The position numbers and the translations under genes are program-made. Shown here one piece after another: positions 1 through 11,256 of a stretch of 64,000 bases of DNA. A model generated the notes under the pieces. That model was not told the DNA's origin. It worked only from the letters and a program-made list of their open reading frames with translations, and searched no databases. This DNA is from Pinus tabuliformis (taxonomy: Eukaryota > Streptophyta > Pinopsida > Pinales > Pinaceae), in the NCBI GenBank assembly GCA_031772625.1, contig CM062815.1, positions 602,318,505 to 602,382,504 of the forward strand, read 5' to 3'. Each line of letters opens with the position of its first letter. The stretch's first letter is position 1.

Positions 1-153
1 GAGTGTCCAATTTTGTTTAGGGCTTACCTAATCAAATGTGCACATGTGAGCTTTAATTCAAAAGTACACTTTCCCTTGTCCAAATTGAGCACTTCTCGAA
101 AAGAGGAATCTCGTCCCATAGTTGGAATTTGTTAATGAACTACCAAATTAACA
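1..153 (-). repeat. 3' LTR of copia-like element C (partial)
   Basis: Positions 1-150 closely match 11085-11256, the right-hand end of the LTR at 10287-11256, apart from a short gap. On the plus strand this copy ends in TTAACA at 153. It is followed by CTCCCTCTTAGC, which read on the minus strand is a purine tract (AAGAGGGAG) directly before TGTTAA, the normal polypurine tract and LTR start of a copia element. The rest of this LTR lies before the window. Confidence 0.7.
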
Positions 154-1456
154 CTCCCTCTTAGCTAGGGAGAAATTCCAACTACATCATGTAATCATCG
201 CAAGTATCCTATCATCAAATCATATCCAATATCATCTATCTCATCATCAAATGCAATTATTGCTCATCTCTTCTCATTTATGCTTATCTCATTACTATCC
301 CTGCTCATATTTTGAGCATTCTCGAATCTAAAAGAATAATAATTTGATATTGGAGGGGAGCTTAAACTACCACCCTCTATTCATCAGGCATCCACTGCTA
401 CTACCCAAAGTCACTGCCAATGGGGGAGCCCAATGCTACCATCCAGGAAACATTAGAGAGCTTATCATCAAGGAGCCTTGCTCAACTTGGAACCACATCA
501 GGGAGCTCAGTTTCAACCTTAAATGAAAATGAGGAAGGCCCTATGGGACACTCTCACCTCATGTCCATGAATGTTGGGAAGGTCCTACTAGAAACTCTCA
601 CCCCAAGTCATCTCATAGGAGAGAAAACATCTTCCACACTATGTCAATAAATAAGAGTCATTGAATAGGGGAGCACATCTCAACCCATCCTATTTTCCAT
701 TGATATTCCCAACAATGACCCTCAAGAGTCATGTGGTAGAACCCTTGCATCATAATCAGCTTGGGTTGTACACCTCCAAGCACTCTCTCAACCCGTTTTC
801 CTTATGGGGAGCGATATTTCCTAGAGGCCCAACTTGTGGGTATGATGCCAACTGAGGTATACTCTACATAGACCAAGATAGGGGAGCTATCATCTCTGAC
901 CCTATGGGTGAAATGGAGAAACATCTACGATCCTATTGTTAAGAGATCCCTAAAACCTAGGAACCCTCCATCTTAATTCCTCTACCTGGGAGCTCAGACA
1001 GGGGGGGAAGATGCGGCTCAGTGTCCTCGATAAATCTTGCTCTCTGTAGATGAAAAAAACATCATCGTGCTCATATATGGAACTGGCTTAAACAACTCAT
1101 TGAAGAGTTCAGTCATAATGTCTAAATAACAATAGTCTCCTATTCATGTGGGGCATCAAATAAAATATTATATTTGAAAAAATATATATCACAAAAATGA
1201 TACCTTATTCATCCTCCCACTCACGAAGGTGGAAAACAAAATACTAAGTTTGTTTCAAATAGTAGTACTGTCTCAATATATGAATATATCTCTGTCCCAG
1301 CTATATATGGGATTCTTCGCCAATCGAGTCCCACACAACATTATCGCAACGTATCCCTGTCATATCTAGAACCTGCTCAAACAACTATCCAAAGAGCTTC
1401 TTCAACCTCCCTCATAGCTATCCATGCCAGCAACATCGTACTCAACCTCGACCATG
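154..1456 (-). other. Interior of copia element C, left part, no readable gene
   Basis: This lies between the 3' LTR of element C and the inserted element A, so it should correspond to the pol end and 3' untranslated part of C. Short open frames exist on both strands (for example 420-650), but I recognise no reverse transcriptase, RNase H or other domain in them. Treat as decayed retrotransposon interior. Confidence 0.45.
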
Positions 1457-1461
1457 CTTAA

Positions 1462-2093
1462 TGTTAGAAAATTATATATTACGGAGCAATAGAACACATA
1501 AAATATTGCATAAATATAAACACAGAAAACACATAAAACAAGAGAGACACAAATATACGTGGTTCACCCATTTTGGGCTACGTCCACCCGAACAGCCAGT
1601 CCTTCCTTTCTATTATCCAGAAAAATTAAGAGACGCAACCTATAGCAGATCCGCTGTAATATCCTCTGTTTTCTCTCACAGTCTCACCTCTCTGTTTCTC
1701 GCTCACCGAATACACATCTATTACATAGCCTCAAATACAATGCCCTCATACAAAGAGAGGGGTTGCCTTCTAGGGCAAAAAACCCTAAACTAAACATAAG
1801 TTATACCGACAGATCATCCGCTTAATGAACGGCCTAGATTGACTAGAAATTACTATACTTTTACAAGGCAATTTTACATCTATTTTTAGCTTTGGGGGCA
1901 CTACCCATGAGCCCCCGCCGGGGGACCACTGGCCCCCAGACTCCCCAGCCAGGGGAGATCGCCCCCCCGGACCCCCGCAGGGAGGACAAGTCCCCCCCAC
2001 ACCCCCCCCCTACATGGAAGGGTGTACAAACTTCCTGGGGTATACATTTGGCTGAAACAAAGACCTCTGAACAATCACGCTCCACACACAACA
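1462..2093 (-). repeat. 3' LTR of copia element A
   Basis: Direct repeat of 6372-7002. On the plus strand it begins TGTTAGAAAA and ends CACACAACA. Positions 1889-2025 form a strongly C-rich (G-rich on the minus strand) island of many runs of four or more G. Short open frames here are LTR sequence and not genes. Confidence 0.93.
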
Positions 2094-2109
2094 ATCTCCC
2101 ACTTGGAGA
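2094..2109 (-). other. Polypurine tract of copia element A
   Basis: Read on the minus strand this is AAGTGGGAGAT immediately before the TGTTGTG start of the 3' LTR. It is the primer for second-strand synthesis. Copia element B has almost the same tract (AAGTGGGAGAA) at 55541-55551. Confidence 0.85.
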
Positions 2110-2189
2110 ATGATTGTAGCAACTCCACTGCTGCTTCATTTGCTAGACAATGACTCCTCTTTGGACCTGGCTGTTTCTCATCTTCATCG

Positions 2190-2642
2190 TCATCCTTGAA
2201 GGCCAATTGAAACTGAGCATGTTCTCAGTTTCTTCCTGGTTAGAACTTTTGTTAGCATATCTGCAGGATTTTGGGTAGTGTGTATCTTTTCCAGCTTCAA
2301 CTCTCCATCTTCCAACACTGATCGTATGAAATGGTACTTGAGCTATATGTGTTTAGTCTTGGAATGAAACGCTGAGTTCTTTGCAAGTTGAATGGCACTT
2401 TGGCTATCACTGTATAACGTGCCCATATCATGCTCCTTACCCAATTCACCCATAAACCTTTGTAACCAAATCATTTCTTTACTAGCCTCTATAGCAGCAA
2501 CATACTCTGCTTCTGTTGTTGAAAGTGCAACAACACTTTGGATTTTTGAAACCCAACTGACAGCTGTTCCACCAACAGTAAATACATATCCTGTAGTGCT
2601 CCTCCTATTATCTCTGCCACCTGCCATATCTGCATCAACATA
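2190..2642 (-). pseudogene. Copia element A RNase H
   Basis: C-terminal RNase H domain of the pol polyprotein, which degrades the RNA strand of the RNA:DNA hybrid. The frame contains [18 protein letters not shown] and SDSQSAI, the usual copia RNase H motifs, then KTKHI at 2343. A TAG stop interrupts it there, after which the same frame continues to about 2190 with the family's QNPADMLTK-like tail. Another TAG just before GYVDADMAG separates it from the reverse transcriptase. Both stops sit where the family normally has CAG (glutamine), so one C-to-T change explains each. Confidence 0.88.
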
Positions 2643-2645
2643 TCC

Positions 2646-3473
2646 CTATAGGGAAATGTTTGAAGCACCAAAGCATAATGCTTGATTTGTGGTACCTTTC
2701 AAATATCTGAGATTCCATTTCACTGCCATCCAATGTTCCTTTCCTGGATTGTTCATGTACCTTCTTAAAACTCCCACTGCATGTGCAATATCAGGCCTTG
2801 TGCAGACCATTGCATACATTAAGCTTCCAACTGCTGATGCATATAGAACTTTAGACATATAATCCATGTCTTCTTGGGTCTTTGGGCACATTTCCTTACT
2901 AAGTTTGAAATGGCTAGCAAAAGGTGTATTAACTGGTTTTGCATTTTGCATGTTAAATCTTTTCAACACCTTTTGTATGTACTCATTCTGAGACAATGTT
3001 AATTTGTGATTTTTCCTGTCTCTAGTTATTCTCATACCAAGGATTTGTTTTGTAGCTCCCAAATCCTTCATTGCAAATGAATTTTCCAATTTTATTTTGA
3101 GCACATTTATTTCCTGCATGTTAGATCCTGCAACAAGCATGTCATCTACATACAATAACAATATAATATAGCTTCCATCATTTTGCTTTTTCAGATAAAC
3201 ACAATGATCAGAGTGACATCTAGTATAACCTTGTTCAGACATAAACTTGTCAAATTTTAGATACCATTGCCTTGGAGCCTGTTTTAAGCCATACAAGCTC
3301 TTCTTCAATGTGCACACTAGTTTCTCCTTCCCTTTCACTTCATATCCTTGTGGCTGCTGCATATATATCTCTTCCTCCAAATCCCCATGGAGAAAGGCTG
3401 TCTTTACATCTAACTGCTCAAGATGCAAATCTTCAACTGCCACTAGACTTAAAATAGTTCTGATTGAAGTCAT
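2646..3473 (-). pseudogene. Copia element A reverse transcriptase
   Basis: RNA-dependent DNA polymerase part of pol. The 275-residue frame contains LDVKTAFLHG, SLYGLKQAPRQWY, the catalytic YVDD box in LLLYVDDMLVAG, ILGMRI and YASAVGSLMYA, in the normal order. The YVDD residues are intact. The upstream part of the domain lies in 3474-3736 in another frame, so at least one frameshift separates it from integrase. The domain alone looks well preserved for a dead element. Confidence 0.93.
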
Positions 3474-3736
3474 TTTGACAACAGGAGAAAATATTTCATC
3501 TTTCTTCTATGCAAACCCCTTCACCACAAGTCTAGCTTTGTACCTCTGTTTTCCTCCATCTTCTTCCTTCAGCCTGTAAACCCATTTATTTTTCAATGTA
3601 GTTTTACCTGCAGGAAACCTGACTAAGTCCCAAGTCTGGTTATGCATTAAGGAGTCCATCTCTTCTTCCATGGCTACCTCCCACTTCTTCCTACTTTACC
3701 TGCATTGCTTCTTCATAACATTCTGGTTCACCAAAA

Positions 3737-4501
3737 TCAGTCAACAATAAATAATATAATGAAGAGAGTATCATTGAGGGGTCTAGTTATCCTGGTAGAT
3801 CTTCTAACACCACTTTCAGGTGTTTGGGGTGCCTGTTGCTGTTGTGATGGTTGCTGCTGTTGTGGTTGTTGATTATTATTATTTTCAGGCACCTTTACTT
3901 TTTCAGTGATTTCATCAAGAACTACGTATTCTTTGTTTTCTTTTTCCTGTTTCTTTTCCTGCAACTGATTCTTACACAAGACCTTTTCATTGAATATTAC
4001 ATCTTTTCTCCTAATGATTTTGTGATTTTCATAATCATATAAGAGATAACCAAAATCATTAACAACATATCCAATAAAGGTACATTTCTTTGACTTTGCC
4101 TCAAGCTTTGTTCTATTTTCTTTATCAATATGGACAAAGGCCTCACAACCAAAAGGCTTTAAAAAAAAGTAGTTTACCTTTTTACCTGTCCATGCTTCCT
4201 CCGAAACACAACCATCCAAGGATCTTGAAGGCCCTCTGTTTATTAGATAAACAACAGTATCTATAGCATCTGCCCAAAACTGTAAGGGCAATCCTGCACG
4301 CGATATCATGCACCTTGCACGCACCATGATTGTTCTATTCATCTTTTCTAACACACCATTTTCTTGTGTTGTTCTTGGAACTGTCTTCTCTCTGCGAATT
4401 CTATGCTCTGAACAGTACCTATCAAACTCTTTGCTGCAATATTCACCTCCATTCTCTGATCTAAGACACTTCAATTTATTTCCTGTCTCAATCTCAGCCA
4501 A
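3737..4501 (-). pseudogene. Copia element A integrase core and C-terminal part
   Basis: The catalytic core of integrase, which inserts the DNA copy into the host chromosome. Visible motifs are CLRSENGGEY, TTQENGVLEKMNRT and the downstream KPFGCEAFVH and KKCTFIGY segments. The second catalytic aspartate of the D,D(35)E triad, normally in SDNGGEY, reads as glutamate, so the enzyme is probably inactive. The C-terminal linker has a glutamine-rich run and then GVRRSTR, usual before the reverse transcriptase. An in-frame TGA at 4568-4570, where the family normally has CGA (arginine), separates it from the N-terminal half. Confidence 0.9.
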
Positions 4502-4567
4502 AGCTTTCCATTTCTTGAAAGTATCAAATACATCAGATTTATTCTTAATACAATAAATCCAAGTTTT

Positions 4568-5476
4568 TCAAGTTGTATCATCAATAAAAGTAACATAATA
4601 ACAAGAGCCACTGAGAGATGATACCTGAGCAGGTCCCCATACATCTGTATGCACAAGCTCTAATTTTTCATTCTTCTTTTCTTTCCCAACTCTAAGAAAT
4701 CTGACTCTCTTCTGTTTTTCATAAATGCAATTCTCACAGAAGTCCAAATCAACATTCTTCAAACCCGGCAACAAATTCCTTGAGTGGAGAATCTTCATCC
4801 CCTTTTCACTCATGTGTCCGAGCCTATGATGCCATAATGTTGCATCTGCTCCTTTGGAATTTAAAGCATTAACAAAGTTAGAAATACCATTGCATAAATA
4901 CACCTTTTCGCCTTTTGCTATTACCATGGCTCCTTTGGTGACCTTCCAAGCTTTATCTGTGAAAATTGTCACACAACCTTCACCGCCTAACTGCCCTGTT
5001 GAAATCAGATTTTTCTTTAGATCTAGAACATGCCTTACCTCCTTTAGTAGCCATTGGTTTCCATTCTGTTGTTTTACAAGAACCTTACCCATTCCAACAA
5101 TTTTACAAGGTTTATCATCATCCAAACGAACTTGTCGAAAATCTCCTTGAACATAGTCATGAAAGTATTTCTTATCAGGTGTGGCATGGAATGAGGCCCT
5201 TGAATCTACCACCCACGAATCAATAATATTTTTGAAAGAAAGAATCAAAGCATCTTGTAACACCTCACCTGTCACATTTTCTTTATGATTGTTTTCTTGC
5301 TGTGAATCTCCTTCTTTTCCCTTCCGAGATCTACAGTATTTCTTTAGGTGTCCTTTCTTTCCACATTTCCAGCGCACTATCCCCAATCTGGACTTGGATC
5401 TGCCTTTCCTTGATTTACTGCGATATCCTGAGCTCTTTCCTCTTTCCATTTTTCTTCCCCTAGACTCTGCACTCAA
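4568..5476 (-). pseudogene. Copia element A zinc knuckle, protease and integrase N-terminus
   Basis: This 302-residue frame holds, in order, a basic gag tail, a CCHC-type knuckle ending CGKKGHLKKYC, the aspartic protease motif and the HHCC zinc-binding domain of integrase (HHRLGH, then CENC). Two key positions are changed. The first cysteine of the knuckle reads as arginine (RWKC), and the protease active site reads DSR, not DSG. These point to loss of function before or alongside the stop codons. The frame is continuous with gag once the SINE at 5688-5894 is discounted. Confidence 0.9.
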
Positions 5477-6296
5477 AGCATTTCCCGATGTCTCACCAGA
5501 GCTTTTCCGTCACATTTCCTCGCTAAGGAAAGCACCGACAACATCATCAAAATTTAAAGTACTAGATCCAGACACAGAGTTACTAATGGCCATTACTAAA
5601 CCATTCGAACTTTCTGGAAATGAGTACAAGAATAACAGAGCTCTAACTTCATCATCAAAGTTTACCCCTACAGAACATAACTGACTTTTTTTTCACTTAC
5701 TGGTTCACGGATACCCGGGTCAGTGGGTAGCCGCTACGTCCAGGGTTTTTAAACACTGAGTGGACGCCACCCGAAGGGCATCAACACCCCTCGGCCTATT
5801 TACTGACCTAACCCCAAGAGCTTTGGGGATTCGACCCTGTGACCTCTCATTGGCGAGGCACTTGATTTGACCGATTGAGCTAACTCTTGAGGTTAGAACA
5901 TAACTGACTTGTAATAGTATTAAAATCATTTAAATGATCTGCAACAGATCCACCTTCTGACATCTTCATATTAAATAACCGTTTCATAAGAAATACCTTG
6001 TTTGAGGCCGAGGGATTTTCATATAGTTTCTCCAATGTCTTAATCAAACCCTCTGTCGTTGTTTCCTTCGAAATGTTGAAGGTGACCGATGCTGCAAGGC
6101 ACAACCGTATTGTTCCGAGTGCCTTTCTATCGAGAAGGTTCCATTCTTCATCTTTCGTACCCGCTGACATCTTTGATTTTCCGCCCAATGGTAAGTATAG
6201 ATCTTTCTAATACAGATAATATTCCATCTGCATCTTCCACAGTGAGAAGTTTTGGCCATTAAATTTCTCGACCCTAAACTTACCATCTTCCGCCAT
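5477..6296 (-). pseudogene. Copia element A gag, split by a SINE
   Basis: Capsid-forming protein, starting at the ATG at 6296-6294, about 60 bases after the primer-binding site. The start reads MAEDGKFRVEKF and includes FSLWKMQM, typical of copia gag. An in-frame TAG follows YYLY, then the frame continues from PLGGKSKMSAG through LNDFNTITSQLC. The SINE cuts gag after SQLCS. Beyond it the frame resumes with the sequence around NFDDEVRALL and ends in a TGA at 5512-5510 (probably from CGA) before joining the zinc-knuckle frame. Insert plus duplication is 223 bases, which accounts for the one-base shift between the two gag halves. Confidence 0.88.
5672..5910 (-). mobile_element. tRNA-derived SINE inserted in copia A gag
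   Basis: A body of about 207 bp (5688-5894) is flanked by perfect 16-bp direct repeats AGAACATAACTGACTT at 5672-5687 and 5895-5910, the target-site duplication. On the minus strand it starts with a tRNA-like head: an A box TTAGCTCAATCGG (plus-strand 5871-5883) and a B box close to GGGTCGAATCC (5827-5837), the internal RNA polymerase III promoter. It ends in a short A-run, seen as T at 5686-5693. A short length, pol III boxes, A-tail and long duplication together define a SINE. I do not recognise its family. It was mobilised by LINE machinery of the kind seen elsewhere in the window (inference). Confidence 0.92.
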
Positions 6297-6356
6297 TGCT
6301 CCCACTCGAATGAGGAACCCTTCTTTCCTGTGAGTTTATCAGCCAAATAAACCTTC

Positions 6357-6369
6357 GGCTCTGATACCA
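6357..6369 (-). other. tRNA-iMet primer-binding site of copia element A
   Basis: Read on the minus strand this is TGGTATCAGAGCC, complementary to the 3' end of initiator methionine tRNA, two bases inside the 5' LTR end. It fixes the element orientation as minus. Confidence 0.93.
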
Positions 6370-6371
6370 GT

Positions 6372-7002
6372 TGTTAGAAAATTATATATTACGGAGCAAT
6401 GGAACACATAAAATATTGCAGAAATATAAACACAGAAAACGCATAAAACAAGAGAGACACAAATATACGTGGTTCACCCAGTTTGGGCTACGTCCACCCC
6501 GAATAGCCAGTCCTTCCTTTCTATTATCTAGAAAAATGAAGAGACACAACCTACAGCAGATCCGTTGTAATATCCTCTGTTTTCTCTCACAGTCTCACCT
6601 CTCTGTTTCTCGCTCACTGAATACACATCTATTACACAGCCTCAAATACAATGCCCTCATACAAAGAGAGGGGTTGCCTTCTAGGGCAAAAAACCCTAAA
6701 CTAAACATAAGTTCTACCGTCAGATCATCCGCTTAATGAACGACCCAGATTGACTAAAAATTCCTATACTTTTACAAGGCAATTTTACATCTATTTTTAG
6801 CTTCGGGGGTGCTGCCCCCGAGCCCCCGCCGAGGGACCGCTGGCCCCCTGACCCCCCAGCCGGGGGGGATCGCCCCCCGGGACCCGCGTGGGGAGGAAAA
6901 GTCCCCCCCGCACACCCCCCCAGTGGAGGGGTGTACAAACTTCTTGGGGTATACATCCGGCTAAAACAAAGACCTCTGAACAGTCATGCTCCACACACAA
7001 CA
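6372..7002 (-). repeat. 5' LTR of copia element A
   Basis: Direct repeat of 1462-2093, 631 bp, TGTTAG at one end and CACACAACA at the other. It contains the same G-rich island (minus strand) at about 6805-6925. It would carry the promoter and polyadenylation signals of the element. Confidence 0.93.
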
Positions 7003-7258
7003 CTTAAAGTTATGGACTTCTCATTTGTAAATATCATGGTAGATCTCATACTAGGGCAAAACCCAGATGTTCTCATCTTATCAATAATGATCCCAAATAA
7101 CATCAATACATCCATCTAGGAACATATCATAGGAATAATATATCAAACCAAAAAATTGATTGTACCATGCAAATATCTCGAAGGGTGCTCGACGGAAACT
7201 TAATATGTATGAAGCGATTCAATCAAGAATTCACTCATGTTGTTCTATGAGAAAAAAC

Positions 7259-7259
7259 G

Positions 7260-7290
<31 letters not shown>
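7259..7290. repeat. (CA)n(TA)n microsatellite
   Basis: A run of CA repeats passes directly into TA repeats. Confidence 0.95.
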
Positions 7291-7446
7291 GGGTGTTCAC
7301 ACATAACATCAATGCTTCAATCAACTATTAGTTTCCAAGTTAGATTCAACAATATCTCTTCATAACTACTTGAAACTCAATCAGAGTGTCCAAGGATCGT
7401 CATTTCTACTTTCCAAAAACTCTTCAATAAATTTACGATACAAATT

Positions 7447-7632
7447 TTATTTTCCAAACTTCAGAAAATAATTCATCATGCCATGATTCATCATTTCTAA
7501 CTTTAGAGGCCAACTCCCTCTTACTTTTTTCATCAGAGGCTCATTACCTGTCAGGAATAGATCATCAGCATATAAAACCAAAATCAAAGTCATACCTTGG
7601 GCCACCTTTGAAGTAGAGGTTTGGATTAGCAC
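7447..7632 (-). pseudogene. Copia element C reverse transcriptase fragment
   Basis: The 61-residue frame contains LILVLYADDLFLTGNE, which matches the copia reverse transcriptase catalytic box (usually YVDDLFLTG) with A in place of V. Downstream is MMNYFLKFGK, similar to the MHYFLG motif that follows in this lineage. The rest of the polymerase is not readable around it, so this is a remnant. The LFLTG form of the box differs from LVAG in element A, so the two belong to different copia lineages. Confidence 0.75.
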
Positions 7633-8547
7633 ATATTCCTGGACTCAAAAGGTAATTGTCGATGCAGACATACAGGGTTCAGGAAGCTTTCTTCAAACCA
7701 TAAAATGTTATATGAAAACATTATACTGATCAAACCAATACTCAGCCTCACACCAATCAATACTGTGGAATCAAATCAACCAAGTCATCTTATCAAGCCT
7801 TAGATAAAAAAAATAATATCAAAGTCATAAGAGTTTCAGCCAATATCTATGTGACAAACTCTTTGGACAAAGTGTTAGGTAGACCTTACATCCAAATACC
7901 AAGTCATCACTTCATCTATTTTCATGTCAACAAATTGTAATCAAATTCCATCAAGCCATCCACATAATCATAATATGAATTATTTTTTTCACTAGATGCA
8001 AATGCATATACCTAGGATAAGTCACAACAGTTTATACTTTAAAAATGTGCCAAAGCTAATGATACCAATACAAAATCTCTATTGAATACCAATATTAGTC
8101 ACCGAATGTCACTATGCCCACATAACACTATCATCAAGGCAAATCATTAGCTATCAAGTCAAAACTATAATTTTTTTATCATTATGAATTCAATCAATCC
8201 ATAAGCCAAAACATATCTATGAACTATCAAGCATTATGTTAAAGTTCTAAAGCATCATCAATTACAAGCCAATATGCCAAATCTTTTCAAACCCTTGCCA
8301 CTATTATCAGTTATTGTCATATACTAGCTTCAATTATTAAATCAAAATGGGATATTGATATGCATATTTCAGTCCCCTGTAAACACAAGTTTAGTCAACT
8401 TACTCACATTCTCTATAGTAAGTTAAACATTTAAACTTTCCTGCTCATAATAATTTCTATTGTTTTCTCCATATCTATAGGACTATTATACTCCAAGTGC
8501 ACTCCTAATTTCATGCATGAGTCTTCAGTTTGTTTGACCTACAGGCA

Positions 8548-8775
8548 CAACCGCACCAATAGGCCTTCTTCTGTGCAGTTGGGAGGCATATAACCACACC
8601 GTTAAGCCTTTCTCCCAGTGGTTTGGGCTTAGACTAGGAAAAACCTTCTCTTCTCAAACCAAAATCACACCCATAGGCCTTCTTCCGTGTAATTGGGAGG
8701 CATATAACCACACCGTTAAGCTTCTCTCCCAGTGATTAGGGCTTAGACTAGGAAAACCATTCTCTTCTCAGACCA
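8548..8775. repeat. Tandem duplication, two units of 114 bp
   Basis: The phrase AGGCCTTCTT starts at 8561 and again at 8675. Each unit continues through GGGAGGCATATAACCACACC and GGGCTTAGACTAGGAAAA with few differences. It lies inside decayed copia DNA and shows no coding pattern. Confidence 0.85.
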
Positions 8776-10270
8776 AAATTTGTTGTAGACTAACAATGCC
8801 AGATATTGGTCTATTTATGTCCAAAAGTTTTAATTAAAAAATAAATAGCCTTATATAAATTTAATGCAAATGATAATAGGTGTAGGGATCTTATGAAGAT
8901 TTTTTCCCTTTGAATGGGAAGCCACTTCAACCATGATAAAGCATTAACCTATCTATAATAATACTAACATGCAACAGGATAACTGTTAGATCATGAAATC
9001 CAACTATATTATATTCTAAAACATATATTCATCATGGTCATAACATGTTAGCATAAGCTATTTCATGACATCAAACTTTCATCAAGGGTTAGAGTCATAT
9101 GATTAGGGAAGCTGACAAGTGTACCATCAAACTTCAAAGATTATAATCACTATATCACTTCTTTATCATCAACCATGAAGTCAGGGTATCCATAATTACT
9201 AATCTTATCAAAACCTAAACAAGGTCAACAAGTAGATCCCGAATATCAATTTTATTGTCACACTTCCATTATTAAGGTTACGTGCTTATCATAAACATTA
9301 TCAATAGTATCAAGCTACCATATATACGAATCATTGTGCTAGTCTTATTTATGAGATCAATAACTCTATCATGTCTAAAAATGAAAAATGCTTTGAAAAA
9401 TATCAAGTGTACCAGTATATCAAAAATCAATGCTTCTAAGTAGCTTTGCTATGACTTAATAGAACGTAAGATACTTGTACCATTAATTAAACTTACTTTG
9501 ATATGCATGCATGAGCCATTTGTAAAGGTGATATTATCATCATACCTTAGAGATTACCTTGTCATCCAATCTTGCATCCGAAACAATATACTAGACATAC
9601 CTTATAGCATTCAGATACTTTTTCACATTCTCATTTGACATTGGTAGCTGGGGCACTTTGTCAACTTTTCATCAGGTGCCTCTTTCCTTTTTTATTACTA
9701 GCTCTTCTCTTCCCGCACTAGCCATCTTTTCCTACACCTCAGACGATCCTCAAGAAGGATCCAGTTATCACATCTCATTAGGAGGTTAGAAGAATATAAA
9801 TACTAAAATATACATGCAGGAAGTATAATCAAGGATCAAATCAATAAATCTAAATAAATACATAAAGAAGTAACATAAATGGAAAAATTACTTGTCTTCA
9901 ATGAGAGGTGATCATATCCCACTTGAACCAACCTTCAAGAGCCATGATTTTCCATTGTCCATATAACATTATTGTCTTCAATATATTCATCGACTTCATC
10001 AATAACCAAGGCTTATGTGAGACTATCCCATCACAAGTGCTAGAACATCTTCTCTTTGATAATGCTAAGGTTTCTAGATTTCATATCTCAAACCTTTGAT
10101 ATAATTTAGGGTTTCGCCCAATCCCTAACCTCATAATATCCTTCAAACCTAATAGAAAAATATTCTAGGGTTTCCTTCAAACCCTAGCATTCTTTTAGGT
10201 CTCCTCCATATTCTTTGGCTTCCATCAATGGTGTCTTCATAGGGGTGATCTTAAGGAATTTTCTTCAGCC

Positions 10271-10286
10271 CAACTCTGATGCCATG
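10271..10286 (-). other. Primer-binding site of copia element C
   Basis: Minus-strand TGGCATCAGAGTTGGG, a one-base variant of the tRNA-iMet site TGGTATCAGAG, directly adjoining the LTR end at 10287. It sets the element orientation as minus. Confidence 0.8.
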
Positions 10287-11256
10287 TTAGTTTTTCTTAG
10301 GGCTACATTGTTCTTTGCTTTGGGTAATTGCATTTCTTCATTTTCATATTAAATTCACCCCATAACATCATATCATTATTCAATTTTACAACATTATTCA
10401 ACAACATATGAAATTATATAGAAATAGTAACATCATCATTAATGCAACAAAATATAAAGGAATAATAGAAGAAAATAATTCACACATGGAGACACCAGGA
10501 TTGGTCGGAGACTAGGATAAAACCCACTACAGGGAAAACCCTTTCAAATTCTTCTTCTTATTAGATTTTCATTGAATGATTCAACAAAAGAGAGTACAAT
10601 GATCAATATCTTCAACCATAATCCTATCCAACAAAATTAACTAAACAACAGCATGAGATAAACCCAATAAAGTTAATGCTCAAAACCCTGGTTCAGAAGC
10701 CTGCGGTCAACTATCACTGTCTTTGGTCAACTACCAAACTCTGTGGTCAACTGACAAAATATTAGGTCAACTAAAAAATTCAGACCTTAGGTCCCAACCG
10801 CATGAAGAGAGTGTCGTTTGTGTGATTGAAACCCTTCAACTGCACGCATCACCATGGATGCCTCCGCTTACAACCGAAATTTCCCTGCAACATGCATGTT
10901 GTTGGAAACCAAAGCCCTAAAACATGTGTGCAAGCTTCAGACCCTGTAATATTAGACCTATATGAACCAGTCTCCACGAACTACCTCATACCTGTGCGAG
11001 CCAAAACCAAAGAAGAGAATAGAAGAATGCTTCATGATGATATCCAAATGAGGTTGAGATCACTTGCATTTATAGACTTCCAGGAGTGTCCAATTTGCTT
11101 TAGGGCCGACATGATCAAATGTGCACATGTAGGCTTTAATTCGAAAGTACACTTTCCCTTGTCCAAATTGAGCGCTTCAATAGTCAAAATTGGTCCTCTC
11201 AAAAAGAGAAATCTTGTCCCATAGTTGGAATTTGTCATTGAGTGGCTAGTTTAACA
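10287..11256 (-). repeat. 5' LTR of copia element C
   Basis: 970 bp, starting TGTTAG and ending TTTAACA on the plus strand. Its right end matches 1-153, and most of its length matches 36939-37727. It contains four spaced copies of a GGTCAACT phrase at about 10705-10770. The short open frames within it are not conserved genes. Confidence 0.85.

Larger units (their letters stand above)
1457..7007 (-). mobile_element. Complete Ty1/copia element A with target-site duplications
   Basis: The element spans 1462-7002 on the minus strand, with 632- and 631-bp LTRs and flanking CTTAA duplications at 1457-1461 and 7003-7007. Its order on the minus strand is 5' LTR (6372-7002), tRNA-iMet primer site (6357-6369), gag, zinc knuckle, protease, integrase, reverse transcriptase, RNase H, polypurine tract and 3' LTR (1462-2093). 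Integrase before reverse transcriptase is the Ty1/copia order. The coding region is broken by a SINE, stop codons and frameshifts, so the copy is dead. It sits inside the interior of copia element C, so it is the younger of the two. Confidence 0.93.
7008..10286 (-). other. Interior of copia element C, right part, mostly unreadable
   Basis: AT-rich DNA between element A and the 5' LTR of element C. By position it should hold gag and the upstream part of pol. Only one recognisable coding remnant was found (7447-7632). It also holds a CA/TA microsatellite at 7259-7290 and a 114-bp tandem duplication near 8548-8775. No other domain was recognised. Confidence 0.5.

Noticed and set aside
5672..5910. 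A functional tRNA gene
   Set aside because: Pol III boxes are present, but the region cannot be folded by eye into a full cloverleaf and is flanked by long target duplications and an A-tail, so it is a SINE.
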